A DNA stretch of 64,000 nucleotides from Thermogemmatispora sp042408965 (GTDB lineage: Bacteria; Chloroflexota; Ktedonobacteria; Ktedonobacterales; Ktedonobacteraceae), in the NCBI GenBank assembly GCA_042408965.1, contig JBHOQN010000125.1, positions 62,001-126,000 on the forward strand, read 5' to 3'. The position numbers and the translations under genes are program-made. This document shows positions 24,415 to 32,456 of the stretch, piece after piece (position 1 is the stretch's first letter; every line of letters begins with the position of its first letter). The notes under the pieces were generated by a model that saw only the letters and a list, made by a program, of their open reading frames with translations, ran no database searches and was not told the DNA's origin.

Positions 24415-27400
24415 ATGAGCACCACCGCCCTTCTGCGGGTGTACCTCTTCGGTACCTTCCGCCTCTATCGCAATGGATACGCGGTCTCACCTGGGGACTG
24501 GCATACACGCCAGGCTCGCCAGCTCTTCAAGCTCCTGCTCGCCGAGCGCGGACGCCCCGTAGCGGCCTCGCGCCTGATGGGCCTGCTCTGGCCAGAACAT
24601 AGTGAGCATGCCCATCAGACTCTGCGCAGCGCGATCAGTGCCTTGCGCGATGTTCTCGAACCGGGCCGTGATCCTCGTCTGCCTTCGCGCTTCATCCCCC
24701 GGGGACACAACGGCTATCGCCTGGTGATCCCTGCTGACTGTGAGCTCTGGATCGACGTCGATGAGTTCGAGGGCCTGCTGGAACATGCTCTGCACGATGA
24801 GGAGGCGACCAGCGCGCGTGCCACACTGGGCACCGCCCTCCAGCTCTACTGTGGCGACTACCTCGCCGAGGATGGCGACGCCCCCTGGCTGCTCGCCGAG
24901 CGTAAACGTCTGCGTGAGCGCTATGTCGTCGGCGTGCAGCGCCTGATGGCCCTTGAATGCGCTGCCGGTGCTCATGCCGAAGCGATCGCTCTTGGGTGGC
25001 GTGCCCTGACCTTCGATCGCTGCTGTGAGCCACTCTATCGTCTCATCATGCAGGCGCAGCTGCAGCTCGGCGATCGCAGCGGGGCCCTGCAGACCTTCGT
25101 TGAGTGCCGCCAGGCTCTGCGCTCCCTACTGGGGGTCGATCCTGCTCCTGAGACCCTGGCCCTGCATGCGGCCATCCTTCAGGATCAGAATCAGCGTGTC
25201 CAGCCTGTCAGCCCCGTGCACCCTCTGCCACTGGACGAGCGCGCCTCCGCCGCTGCTGGCGGCCGTCCCCCGGCTTCAGCGCGTGCGAGCGCCCCCTTTA
25301 TCGGCCGTCAGAACGAGCTTGAGCATCTCTTGGACTGGCTGGAGAGCTACGAGCAGCAGGCCGGCAGCAATCAGCGCGCTCGCCTGCCCAGCGTCATGGC
25401 GCTGGTCGGCGAGGCAGGCGTTGGCAAAACCTCGCTTGGACGCCTCTTCCTGCGCCGTGCCCGTGCCAGAGGCTTCACCATCCTCTCCGCTACCTGTCAG
25501 GCCCTCGAACGCGAGATGGCCTTCGCACCCGTCGTCGCCCTGCTCAAAACCTGGCTCTCCCTCGTCGACGATGGCCAGCTGACACGCCTCGTCCGCCAGA
25601 GCCGCCAGACCCTGGAGCGGCTTCTCCCCTTGCTTCCTGCCCTCGGCCGACGGCTCCCCGAGCTTGCTCCGCCCGCGCCGACCTCGCCCGAACAGGATTA
25701 CAGCCTGCTCGTCGCAGCCCTGGTCGACCTCTTCTGCGCCCTCTGTGAAGAGCGTCCCCTGCTGCTCGGCTGTGACGATCTCCAGTGGGCCGACGACTCC
25801 AGCCTCCTGCTGCTCCATCACCTGGCGCAGCGGAGCCGAGCCTCGTCTGCCGCTCCCCTGCTGCTCATCGCCTACCGCCCCGAAGACCTGAGCGAGAATC
25901 CCCGCCTCAGCCAGATGATCCATCATCTCGGCAGAGCCAGCCTGCTCGTCACCCTGCCGCTACAGCGCTTTACCCCCGCCGAGGTTGCCGCCTACCTGCA
26001 GGCCTGCCAGGCCTCGCCGCCCCTCTCAGCCGAGCAGCTCTATCAGGCTACCCAGGGGAATGCCCTCTTTCTGCGTGAAGCTGTACAGGCCCTGCACTCA
26101 CTGCAAGAGCAGGGTGAGGCACGTCCACCCGCCAGCGATCGCGAGGTCATTCTGGCCTCCCTGCTGCGCTCACGGCAGATCCGAGATGTCATCCTGGCGC
26201 GCGTGGAGCGCCTTCCACCCGCGGCCGCCGCCTTCCTGGCGCTGGCAGCCACCATCGCCCGGCCCTTTCCTCCACGCCTTCTGGCCCAGGAGCTAACGCC
26301 GGCCGATCAGGAGGCCCTCGAGCTGCTGGTCGAGCGCGGCTTCCTGGTGGAGGGCACCACAGAGGAGAGCGGCGTGACGCTGGCACTCTCTCATGAGGTG
26401 CTGGGCCAGGTCGTCTACTCCGCCTGCTCAGCGCTCAGACGCGCGAACCTGCATCGCCAGGCGGCCCTCGCGCTGGAGCGTACCTATGCGGCCCGACTGG
26501 AGCCGCATGCCGCCGCCCTGGCCTATCACTATAGCAGAGCGGGCGACGACTGCGATCCCCTCACCCTACGTTACGCCCTGCTGGCCGCTGACTATGCCTG
26601 TCGCACCTTCAGCTATCAGCAGGCCCTGGCCCATTACGAGATGGCGCTGCGCCTGGTGCAGCGCATGCGCGAGCGAGGTCTTAGCCAGGAAGAGAGCGAG
26701 GACTGGCTGCGGCGCATTTACGAAGGCCGCCTGCTGGTCTACGAGATCATGCTCGATTGGGAGGGGCTCCAGATCAGCCACCAGCAGCTCAGCGCCTGGG
26801 CTCAGGCCCGTCAGGATCTCTCGCTGATCGAGGACAGCGCGGGTCGCCTGATTGTCTCACGCTCGCTGATGGGCTATCTCAACGAGGCCCTGGAGATGGG
26901 CCAGGCACTGATCGCCCGCCTGCAAGCCGAGAGCCGCACTGTGGCTCACATGGCGGAAGAGACACGCCGGCGTCTGCGTCTGCTGGAGGATACGACGCGG
27001 CGCTGGGCCTTGCTACTGACCCTGGATGACGTGCCGCCGAGCCGTCGGCGAGCGAAAGCGCGCCACAGCGCTGGCTACCCCGCCTTCTTCCCTGCGCCCC
27101 CACCGGTCGTGCAGGATTGGGGGCAGGTGAGCCTGCTGCTGGGCAGCGGCCCGGCCGCCTCCACACTGACCACCTATGGCTGGGCCTTGCTGCTGCAGGG
27201 TCGCAACTCCGACGCAGCCCGCTGCCTCGCCGCTGCCATGCAGGCCGGAGAGAGCAGCGGCCAGGTGGCCTCATGGATTCTGGCAGCCATGCATCTGAGC
27301 CGCGTCCACTATCTGCGAGGAGCGTATGAGGAGAGCGAGCGCCAGATGAGCGCCTGTCTGGAACGTTGCCGCCAGGTACCCGAAGCCGCCTGGGCGGCCG

Positions 27401-27933
27401 TCTGGCCCCTCCTCAACCTGGCCTATGCCCGTGTAGTCAATGGGCGCCTCGAGGAGGCCGAGCAGCTCCTGCTGCAGGTGCAGCGCCGTCTGGAGGAGAT
27501 CGATCTGCCCGCCTATCGCTATAGTACACAGGTCGGCCTGGGGCTGGTGGCACTGGCGCGCGGGCAGCTCACAGAAGCAGAGGAGCTGCTACGCTCAGCT
27601 CTGGCGCAGCGCCAGGCCCTCTACATCGAGGTCTATGTCCTGGCGCATCTGGCTCTGGGGGACATTGCTCGCCTGCGCGGCGCCTGTGATGAGGCGTACA
27701 CTCACTACCGGCAGATGCTCGCATTCTGTGGCGAGCGCAGCCTGCTGCAGCTCTATTGTGCTGCCGCGACCGCGCTGGGACGCCTCCACCTGAGCTGGCG
27801 ACAGGCGACAGCCCCCGCCGCTATCAGCGTGCGCGGCCTGCTCGCCGAGGCGCGTCGCTATGCCCAGGGAGCGGGCTATGTCGATATCGCCCGGGACTGC
27901 CAGCGTCTGCTCTCGGCCTACCATGACGGCTGA
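24415..27933 (+). CDS. Large BTAD/ATPase transcriptional regulator (SARP/AfsR-like)
   Basis: This 1,172-residue regulator has an OmpR-type winged helix (about 1-105, TRQARQLFKLLLAERGRPV) and a bacterial transcriptional activation domain (about 110-255, LAEDGDAPWLLAERKRLRERY). An ATPase with Walker A GEAGVGKTS at 332-340 and Walker B-like LLLGCDDLQWAD comes next. A long C-terminal part with TPR-like helical repeats (about 650-1,170) completes it. Proteins of this layout act as NTP-dependent activators, often of secondary metabolism or stress genes. The target is unknown, since no biosynthetic cluster is next to it. GTG at 24403 is an alternative start; ATG at 24415 has the better-spaced AAGG. 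Confidence 0.88.
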   Translation: MSTTALLRVYLFGTFRLYRNGYAVSPGDWHTRQARQLFKLLLAERGRPVAASRLMGLLWPEHSEHAHQTLRSAISALRDVLEPGRDPRLPSRFIPRGHNGYRLVIPADCELWIDVDEFEGLLEHALHDEEATSARATLGTALQLYCGDYLAEDGDAPWLLAERKRLRERYVVGVQRLMALECAAGAHAEAIALGWRALTFDRCCEPLYRLIMQAQLQLGDRSGALQTFVECRQALRSLLGVDPAPETLALHAAILQDQNQRVQPVSPVHPLPLDERASAAAGGRPPASARASAPFIGRQNELEHLLDWLESYEQQAGSNQRARLPSVMALVGEAGVGKTSLGRLFLRRARARGFTILSATCQALEREMAFAPVVALLKTWLSLVDDGQLTRLVRQSRQTLERLLPLLPALGRRLPELAPPAPTSPEQDYSLLVAALVDLFCALCEERPLLLGCDDLQWADDSSLLLLHHLAQRSRASSAAPLLLIAYRPEDLSENPRLSQMIHHLGRASLLVTLPLQRFTPAEVAAYLQACQASPPLSAEQLYQATQGNALFLREAVQALHSLQEQGEARPPASDREVILASLLRSRQIRDVILARVERLPPAAAAFLALAATIARPFPPRLLAQELTPADQEALELLVERGFLVEGTTEESGVTLALSHEVLGQVVYSACSALRRANLHRQAALALERTYAARLEPHAAALAYHYSRAGDDCDPLTLRYALLAADYACRTFSYQQALAHYEMALRLVQRMRERGLSQEESEDWLRRIYEGRLLVYEIMLDWEGLQISHQQLSAWAQARQDLSLIEDSAGRLIVSRSLMGYLNEALEMGQALIARLQAESRTVAHMAEETRRRLRLLEDTTRRWALLLTLDDVPPSRRRAKARHSAGYPAFFPAPPPVVQDWGQVSLLLGSGPAASTLTTYGWALLLQGRNSDAARCLAAAMQAGESSGQVASWILAAMHLSRVHYLRGAYEESERQMSACLERCRQVPEAAWAAVWPLLNLAYARVVNGRLEEAEQLLLQVQRRLEEIDLPAYRYSTQVGLGLVALARGQLTEAEELLRSALAQRQALYIEVYVLAHLALGDIARLRGACDEAYTHYRQMLAFCGERSLLQLYCAAATALGRLHLSWRQATAPAAISVRGLLAEARRYAQGAGYVDIARDCQRLLSAYHDG

Positions 27934-28256
27934 GCAAAGGCACCAGCGGGCTCAAGGCTGTGGCTGATCCCTGCGCTCGATCTGCTCTTGAGCTTCTCTT
28001 GGGGCGCGTTGGCCTTCCTCCTGCGGTGCCAGCCCTTGCGCAAGGGAAAGGCCATCGCCCTCCTCCTGCGCAGTGCTGGTCGCGCGCTCCCGTGCGGCGG
28101 CGGCGCGCGCCGCGCAGCGTGGGCAGGCCAACCGTGGAGCGATCTTCGTCAGCCAGATAGGTGGCGTTGTTGCTGGCAGCATGGACCCCCTCCCGACGCT
28201 CTAGCTAGCAAAGGCAATAGACATCCTGATACTCTAATGCCTCAACACGCTGCAGC
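27934..28256. other. Intergenic region between convergent genes
   Basis: This 323-bp stretch between converging genes has no supported gene and no clear terminator hairpin. Open frames here are GC-rich artefacts without ribosome-binding sites. Confidence 0.4.
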
Positions 28257-28859
28257 TTAGCCATTGTTAACGCTTCCCTCCCGAAAGTACTGCTCCTGAT
28301 CCTGAAGCGTCAGCGCGCTGAACGTTCCGTAGCGATGCAGGTAGTAGAGCAGCGGCTCCGCTGAAGCGCTCTCCGTCCCGGTTGACGCCGCCAGGTTCAG
28401 CGAGGCATGTTCGACAAGTCCCACGAAGATGCTGTGATCACCGCCCGGGTAGACGTTGCGGATCTGCCCCTCGAGCGTTGCCAGCGCATCCGGCAGCAGC
28501 GGCATACCAGTCCGACCGGCGAGAAAGCGCGTCTGACGGTATTTGGCCGGGCCTTTCGTTGCAAAGAGCTGCGCCAGGGCCTGCTGCTGCGCCGCGAGCA
28601 GATTGACCGCGAAGCGCTGACCACGGGGTGGGCTCCCCGCCGCGGCAGGCTCTCTGATTGGTTCCATGCCAGCAAAGATGCGGTAGCACTCCGCGGAGCG
28701 CCCCAGGCAGAACAGCACCAGGGGCGGCTCCAGCGAGAGGCTGCAGCACGAGGTCGCCGTAAAGCCATACGGTCGTCCCGTCGCATCGCAGGTCGTGATA
28801 ATCGTCACAGCCCCCGCCAGGTGGGCCAGGGTGCGCTTGAAGTCCTCAGCGGCAATCAT
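28257..28859 (-). CDS. Flavin reductase of a two-component monooxygenase
   Basis: This 200-residue flavin reductase-like protein has the DIM6/HpaC-type N-terminus (FKRTLAHLAGAVTIITTCDATGRPYGFTATSCCSLSLEPPLVLFCL) and a flavin-binding split-barrel fold. It should reduce FMN or FAD with NAD(P)H and hand it to the monooxygenase encoded just upstream. Its start overlaps the monooxygenase stop by 4 bp. It is the last gene of the three-gene operon. Confidence 0.9.
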   Translation of the reverse strand: MIAAEDFKRTLAHLAGAVTIITTCDATGRPYGFTATSCCSLSLEPPLVLFCLGRSAECYRIFAGMEPIREPAAAGSPPRGQRFAVNLLAAQQQALAQLFATKGPAKYRQTRFLAGRTGMPLLPDALATLEGQIRNVYPGGDHSIFVGLVEHASLNLAASTGTESASAEPLLYYLHRYGTFSALTLQDQEQYFREGSVNNG

Positions 28860-30052
28860 CGCGGTGCACTCTGGATCTCGACCGCTGGCGACTCAGAGGG
28901 CTGCTCCCGATCGCGGAAGTAGGGCATGACCTCCTTCGCCATCATCTCCTGATGCTGGAGCACCAGGTAGTCGGGCATGCCATCGGTGCAACCGCCCGTG
29001 ACCAGCATACCGGCGTGCAGCACATCAGTGTAGTAACTCAGCTTCTCGATCACCGTCGCCGGGCTCCCCGCGATCACGACCCCCTGGTCGACCAGGTCTT
29101 TGAAAGAGACGTTGCCAAAGCCAAAGCTGGCGCGATTCTCAATAGCCGCGCGGATGCTGCGCAGGCTCATGTAGCCAGGCGGCATGAAGAACTCCGTCGG
29201 CACCTTCATAGCCTTCTGGAAGAGCCACATCATGTAGCGCTCGCCCTCCTTCATCGCGCGCTCGTCGGTCTCAGCGATCGAGATCGGGACGCAGAAGGCC
29301 AGTTGTTCCGGTGTAGCCTCGTAGCCGTACTTCTCCTCGGCCAGGCGGCGATACAGCTCGTAGGCGCGCTTGCGCTGTTCCATTGGCATAAAGACCGTCA
29401 TGTAGGGATAGCGGTGAGCAGCGGCGAAGTCGATGGTCTCCAGACTGGCCGTGCCGGGCATCCAGATTGGCGGATGAGGCTGCTGGAGGGGGCGAGGCCA
29501 GATGTTGACGTAGCGATAGTTATAGTGCTCACCCTCGAAAGCGAAGGGACCCGGGCGGGTCCAGGCCTGGATGATCAGATCGTGGGCCTCGTTCATACGC
29601 TCGCGGCTGAGCGTTGGATTGAGATTATAGCTAAAGTACTCCATGCCCGTGCCGCGCACAAAACCCGAGATGATGCGCCCGCCGCTGATCACGTCCAGCA
29701 TAGCGATCTCCTCGGCGACGCGCAGCGGATCATCGTGCAGGGGTAGGGCGTTGCCGATGATACCGATCTTCGCGCGCTTGACGCGCTGAGTGAGCACTGC
29801 CGCCATGATATTGGGCGAGGGCATGGTGCCGTAGGCGTTCTGGTGGTGCTCGTTCACACAGACGCTATCCCAACCGAGTCGGTCGGCGCGCTCGATCTCA
29901 TCGAAGTAGCGGTTGTAGAGGGCGTGGCCTTTGACGGGATCGTAGAGCGAGTTAGGCAAGGTCACCCAGGCCGATTCGTAGCGCTCGTCGAAGTCGGGTG
30001 GCAGGTCAGGCCAGGGCATCAGGTGGAAGTAGTGGAACGAGAGCTTCTGCAT
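28856..30052 (-). CDS. Luciferase-like (LLM) flavin-dependent monooxygenase
   Basis: This 398-residue protein of the bacterial luciferase-like TIM-barrel family has EIERADRLGWDSVCVNEHHQNAYG, RAKIGIIGNALPLHDDPLRVAEEIAMLDVISGGRIISGFVRGTG and a C-terminal VIAGSPATVIEKL segment. These features match the flavin-binding core. Such enzymes use reduced flavin from a reductase partner, encoded here immediately downstream. The alpha/beta hydrolase upstream shares a TGATG stop/start overlap. The substrate is not deducible; likely roles are hydroxylation or Baeyer-Villiger oxidation of a small organic compound, with the product hydrolysed by the neighbour. Confidence 0.92.
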   Translation of the reverse strand: MQKLSFHYFHLMPWPDLPPDFDERYESAWVTLPNSLYDPVKGHALYNRYFDEIERADRLGWDSVCVNEHHQNAYGTMPSPNIMAAVLTQRVKRAKIGIIGNALPLHDDPLRVAEEIAMLDVISGGRIISGFVRGTGMEYFSYNLNPTLSRERMNEAHDLIIQAWTRPGPFAFEGEHYNYRYVNIWPRPLQQPHPPIWMPGTASLETIDFAAAHRYPYMTVFMPMEQRKRAYELYRRLAEEKYGYEATPEQLAFCVPISIAETDERAMKEGERYMMWLFQKAMKVPTEFFMPPGYMSLRSIRAAIENRASFGFGNVSFKDLVDQGVVIAGSPATVIEKLSYYTDVLHAGMLVTGGCTDGMPDYLVLQHQEMMAKEVMPYFRDREQPSESPAVEIQSAPR

Positions 30053-30867
30053 CAGAACCTCACCTCCTGGCGCTCCAGCAGGAACGCGCAGATCTGCTCA
30101 GCCCATTGTTCGGTCACCTCGAACATGGGCATGTGGCCAGTTCCTTCAAGCATAGCCAGCCGGGCCTGGGGGATGAGCTGCTGGAAGGCTTCAGCATACG
30201 CCGGCGGAATCAGGCGGTCGCGCGCGCCCCAGATGATCAGCGTGGGGATCTGGAGCTGGCTCAGACGCCGCGCCAGCTTCGGATCGTAGTGAGGATTCCA
30301 GGCCAGGGCTGCCAGCGTGGCCCGCTCGCTGTAGAGCTTGACGAAGTAGTCGGTGTTGATCTCCCTGGGAATGAGCGGCAGCGCGGCCATCTGGTTCTCA
30401 AAGCAGAGTTCCAGCACTCGCTGCGGACTCAAGGCGAAGAGATCGGCGATGGGCGTTCCTTTGAGGCGCAGGCCCGCCGCGTTAGAGAGCACCAGCTTGC
30501 TGACGCGCTCAGGGTACCAGACAGCGATCTCCGCGGCCATCCAGCCGCCGAGCGAGTGGCCCACGATGGCGCTGCGCTCCAGGCCGAGGGCCTTCAGAAG
30601 ATCGCGGAAGTAGAGGATGTAATCACTCATATCGCGCATCCAGTCCGGCCGTTCGCTGAGGCCGAAGCCAGGGATGTCGGGCGCGAAGAGGTGAAAATGG
30701 CGCGCGAGGGCGCGATGGTAGTCCAGCCAGAGATTGCCCAGATGGGTGCCGTGCAGATAGAGCAAAGGGGGAGCGGAGGCCGAGCCGGCCTCGAACAGGT
30801 GCGTGGGAATGCCCTGCACCTCGATCGTGCGCTCAGCCCGTTCGCCGGGAAGATCCGCTAAGGTCAT
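30052..30867 (-). CDS. Alpha/beta hydrolase
   Basis: This 271-residue hydrolase has an oxyanion-hole region LLYLHGTHLG, a nucleophile elbow GHSLGGW (Ser105), a probable acid in IIWGARDRLIP and a catalytic His in GTGHMPMFE. It resembles meta-cleavage-product or ester hydrolases. It leads the operon ahead of the LLM monooxygenase and flavin reductase. The start ATG at 30867 has GGAAGGAG at good distance; the frame is open far upstream but that part is shadow sequence. Confidence 0.92.
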   Translation of the reverse strand: MTLADLPGERAERTIEVQGIPTHLFEAGSASAPPLLYLHGTHLGNLWLDYHRALARHFHLFAPDIPGFGLSERPDWMRDMSDYILYFRDLLKALGLERSAIVGHSLGGWMAAEIAVWYPERVSKLVLSNAAGLRLKGTPIADLFALSPQRVLELCFENQMAALPLIPREINTDYFVKLYSERATLAALAWNPHYDPKLARRLSQLQIPTLIIWGARDRLIPPAYAEAFQQLIPQARLAMLEGTGHMPMFEVTEQWAEQICAFLLERQEVRF

Positions 30868-30930
30868 CGCTGACACTCCTTCCTCTTCAGAGAGCCAGAT
30901 GGAACGCGCATAGCGGCGAGGATCGCTGTG

Positions 30931-30977
30931 CGGGAGGGGAGGGCGCACGCTCTGCTGGACGTGCGTCTCCCCTCCCG
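30931..30977 (-). terminator. Hairpin downstream of the TcmP gene
   Basis: CGGGAGGGGAG (30931-30941) pairs with CTCCCCTCCCG (30967-30977). An inner CGCAC/GTGCG stem extends it past a small bulge. It lies about 120 bp past the TcmP stop and upstream of the hydrolase operon. No T-run follows. Confidence 0.5.
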
Positions 30978-31096
30978 CCTGGCCAGCTATACGGCAGACA
31001 GCATGACGGTAGCAGTCTGCACAAGCCAGCATAGCACAAGGATGTTCTGGCAATGTTCCCGGCCAGCGGCGCAGGCGCTGAGCGCTGGCGCTCAGC

Positions 31097-32206
31097 TCAG
31101 AGGAAGTGGATGAGCATGTCAGGCCGATTGTAGACGCCCGGATGTCGGGGACCGCTGGGGAGGACGAGGATCTGCCAGGTCCGCTCCAGCACTGCCAGCG
31201 CCTCTTTTTTATAGCAGCAGAAGGGAGTCTCAGCGATGACGAACTCCTCGATGGTGTCGACAGTGACGGTGCGGCCACGGAAGTGATTGCGCAGCAGAGA
31301 CTGTAGAATGGTGTAATCTGGTTTTTCAAGTAAGAACATCTGAGAGAGGCCAGTGCAGTCAGAGAAGACAAAGGAGCCGGTCTTATCGACCTTCCACATG
31401 GCACGCTTCATGTTCTCCATGCCCTTGCGATGTCTGGTGGCGAAGAAGAGCAAGTAGTCGGTCGTGTTCTGCCGGTTGCGCATGGAGAAGGAGCGCACAT
31501 AGCGCGCGCCTGCCACGGTGAGCAATTGCCGGCGGTAGAGGTCATGCAGGCGCTCGAGACGTGTCTGACTATCGGGGTGATCCAGGGCAATGGTCTGCCA
31601 CTCGTCTGTGCCGAAGAGCGCGTCGAACTGCTGTGTTTTGGTGCTGTAGTCGACCTCCAGGAAGCGATTGATTTCTTCATACATGAAGGTGATCAGCACT
31701 TCGCTGCGTGGGTTGCGCATCAGTTCGCTGATGATCCACATTGGTGTGTTTGAGAAGCCAAATGGATCGATGAAAGCGAAGATGGCATCGTAGTGCTCAC
31801 GACCCTGTTTCAGGCGGTTCAGGAGGTCGCCAGTCAAAGCGGTGAATTCACCGCACTCCACCTGGTAGGAGACGCGGGGAGGAAGTACGTTGCTGGCCTG
31901 GTAGCGCTGGAGCAGGTGGCGCAGGTGCTCGCAGCGCTGGCGGTGCTTCTCGATGAAGAGGAAGTGCACCTCCTGCCGCAGCAGTTCCTTCTGGCGATGT
32001 TCCCGCAAGGCTTTGAGCATGATCAGCGGGGAGCCGTCCTCGCCGCCCTCATACTCGCCCGGACCAGCGAAGCCGTCGATCAGGAGGACGCGCCGGTCGT
32101 TGTGCGCGAGGATGGGGAGCCAGGCATCGAGATATTTACGCAGAATCAGGTGCTTTGCACGAGTGTGATCATCCGGGGTCCAGATGACTGACTGAGGGGC
32201 GGCCAT
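31097..32206 (-). CDS. Three-Cys-motif partner protein TcmP (methyltransferase-like)
   Basis: This 369-residue protein matches the TcmP family: HTRAKHLILRKYLDAWLPIL, LIDGFAGPGEYEGGEDGSP (a SAM-site-like glycine-rich loop), FLFIEKHRQRCEHL and IFAFIDPFGFS. The family is named for occurring beside proteins with a three-cysteine (radical-SAM-like) motif, and such a gene (CX3CX2C) is immediately upstream here. The biochemical role of the family is unproven. AGGAGG precedes the ATG. The gene has its own candidate promoter and a palindromic site 132-155 bp upstream of the start. Confidence 0.85.
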   Translation of the reverse strand: MAAPQSVIWTPDDHTRAKHLILRKYLDAWLPILAHNDRRVLLIDGFAGPGEYEGGEDGSPLIMLKALREHRQKELLRQEVHFLFIEKHRQRCEHLRHLLQRYQASNVLPPRVSYQVECGEFTALTGDLLNRLKQGREHYDAIFAFIDPFGFSNTPMWIISELMRNPRSEVLITFMYEEINRFLEVDYSTKTQQFDALFGTDEWQTIALDHPDSQTRLERLHDLYRRQLLTVAGARYVRSFSMRNRQNTTDYLLFFATRHRKGMENMKRAMWKVDKTGSFVFSDCTGLSQMFLLEKPDYTILQSLLRNHFRGRTVTVDTIEEFVIAETPFCCYKKEALAVLERTWQILVLPSGPRHPGVYNRPDMLIHFL

Positions 32207-32337
32207 TCTCCCATCCTCCTTTCTCGTCTCGCAGCCTGGAAGACAGCCAGGCTGGCGCCTGCGCCCACGGTGTTGGGGCCGTCACCGCGGGCGCACCGGG
32301 CACAGACAATCGAGCAGCGATCGAAGAGTTGCCGTCA

Positions 32338-32361
32338 TGATTGTTTATTAACAAACGATCA
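32338..32361. promoter_or_regulatory. 24-bp palindrome upstream of the TcmP gene, operator candidate
   Basis: Half-sites TGATTGTTTATT and AACAAACGATCA match in 10 of 12 positions around a central dyad. It sits between the candidate promoter (32387-32416) and the start codon (32206), where a repressor would block transcription. Confidence 0.5.
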
Positions 32362-32386
32362 TAACGAAGGATGCTCTTCTACTCTC

Positions 32387-32416
32387 AGTATAGCAGAAGA
32401 CCAACTTCTTTTGCAA
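32387..32416 (-). promoter_or_regulatory. Candidate promoter of the TcmP gene
   Basis: On the minus strand the -35 is TTGCAA (32416-32411) and the -10 is TATACT (32392-32387) with an 18-bp spacer in AT-rich DNA. Confidence 0.55.
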
Positions 32417-32456
32417 GATCAAAGCGTGTCAAAATAGCAAGCAGACGATAAAAATG

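Noticed and set aside
30868..31404. An extended 450-codon form of the alpha/beta hydrolase
   Set aside because: The extra sequence overlaps the TcmP 3' end and its hairpin. A strong GGAAGGAG marks the ATG at 30867.
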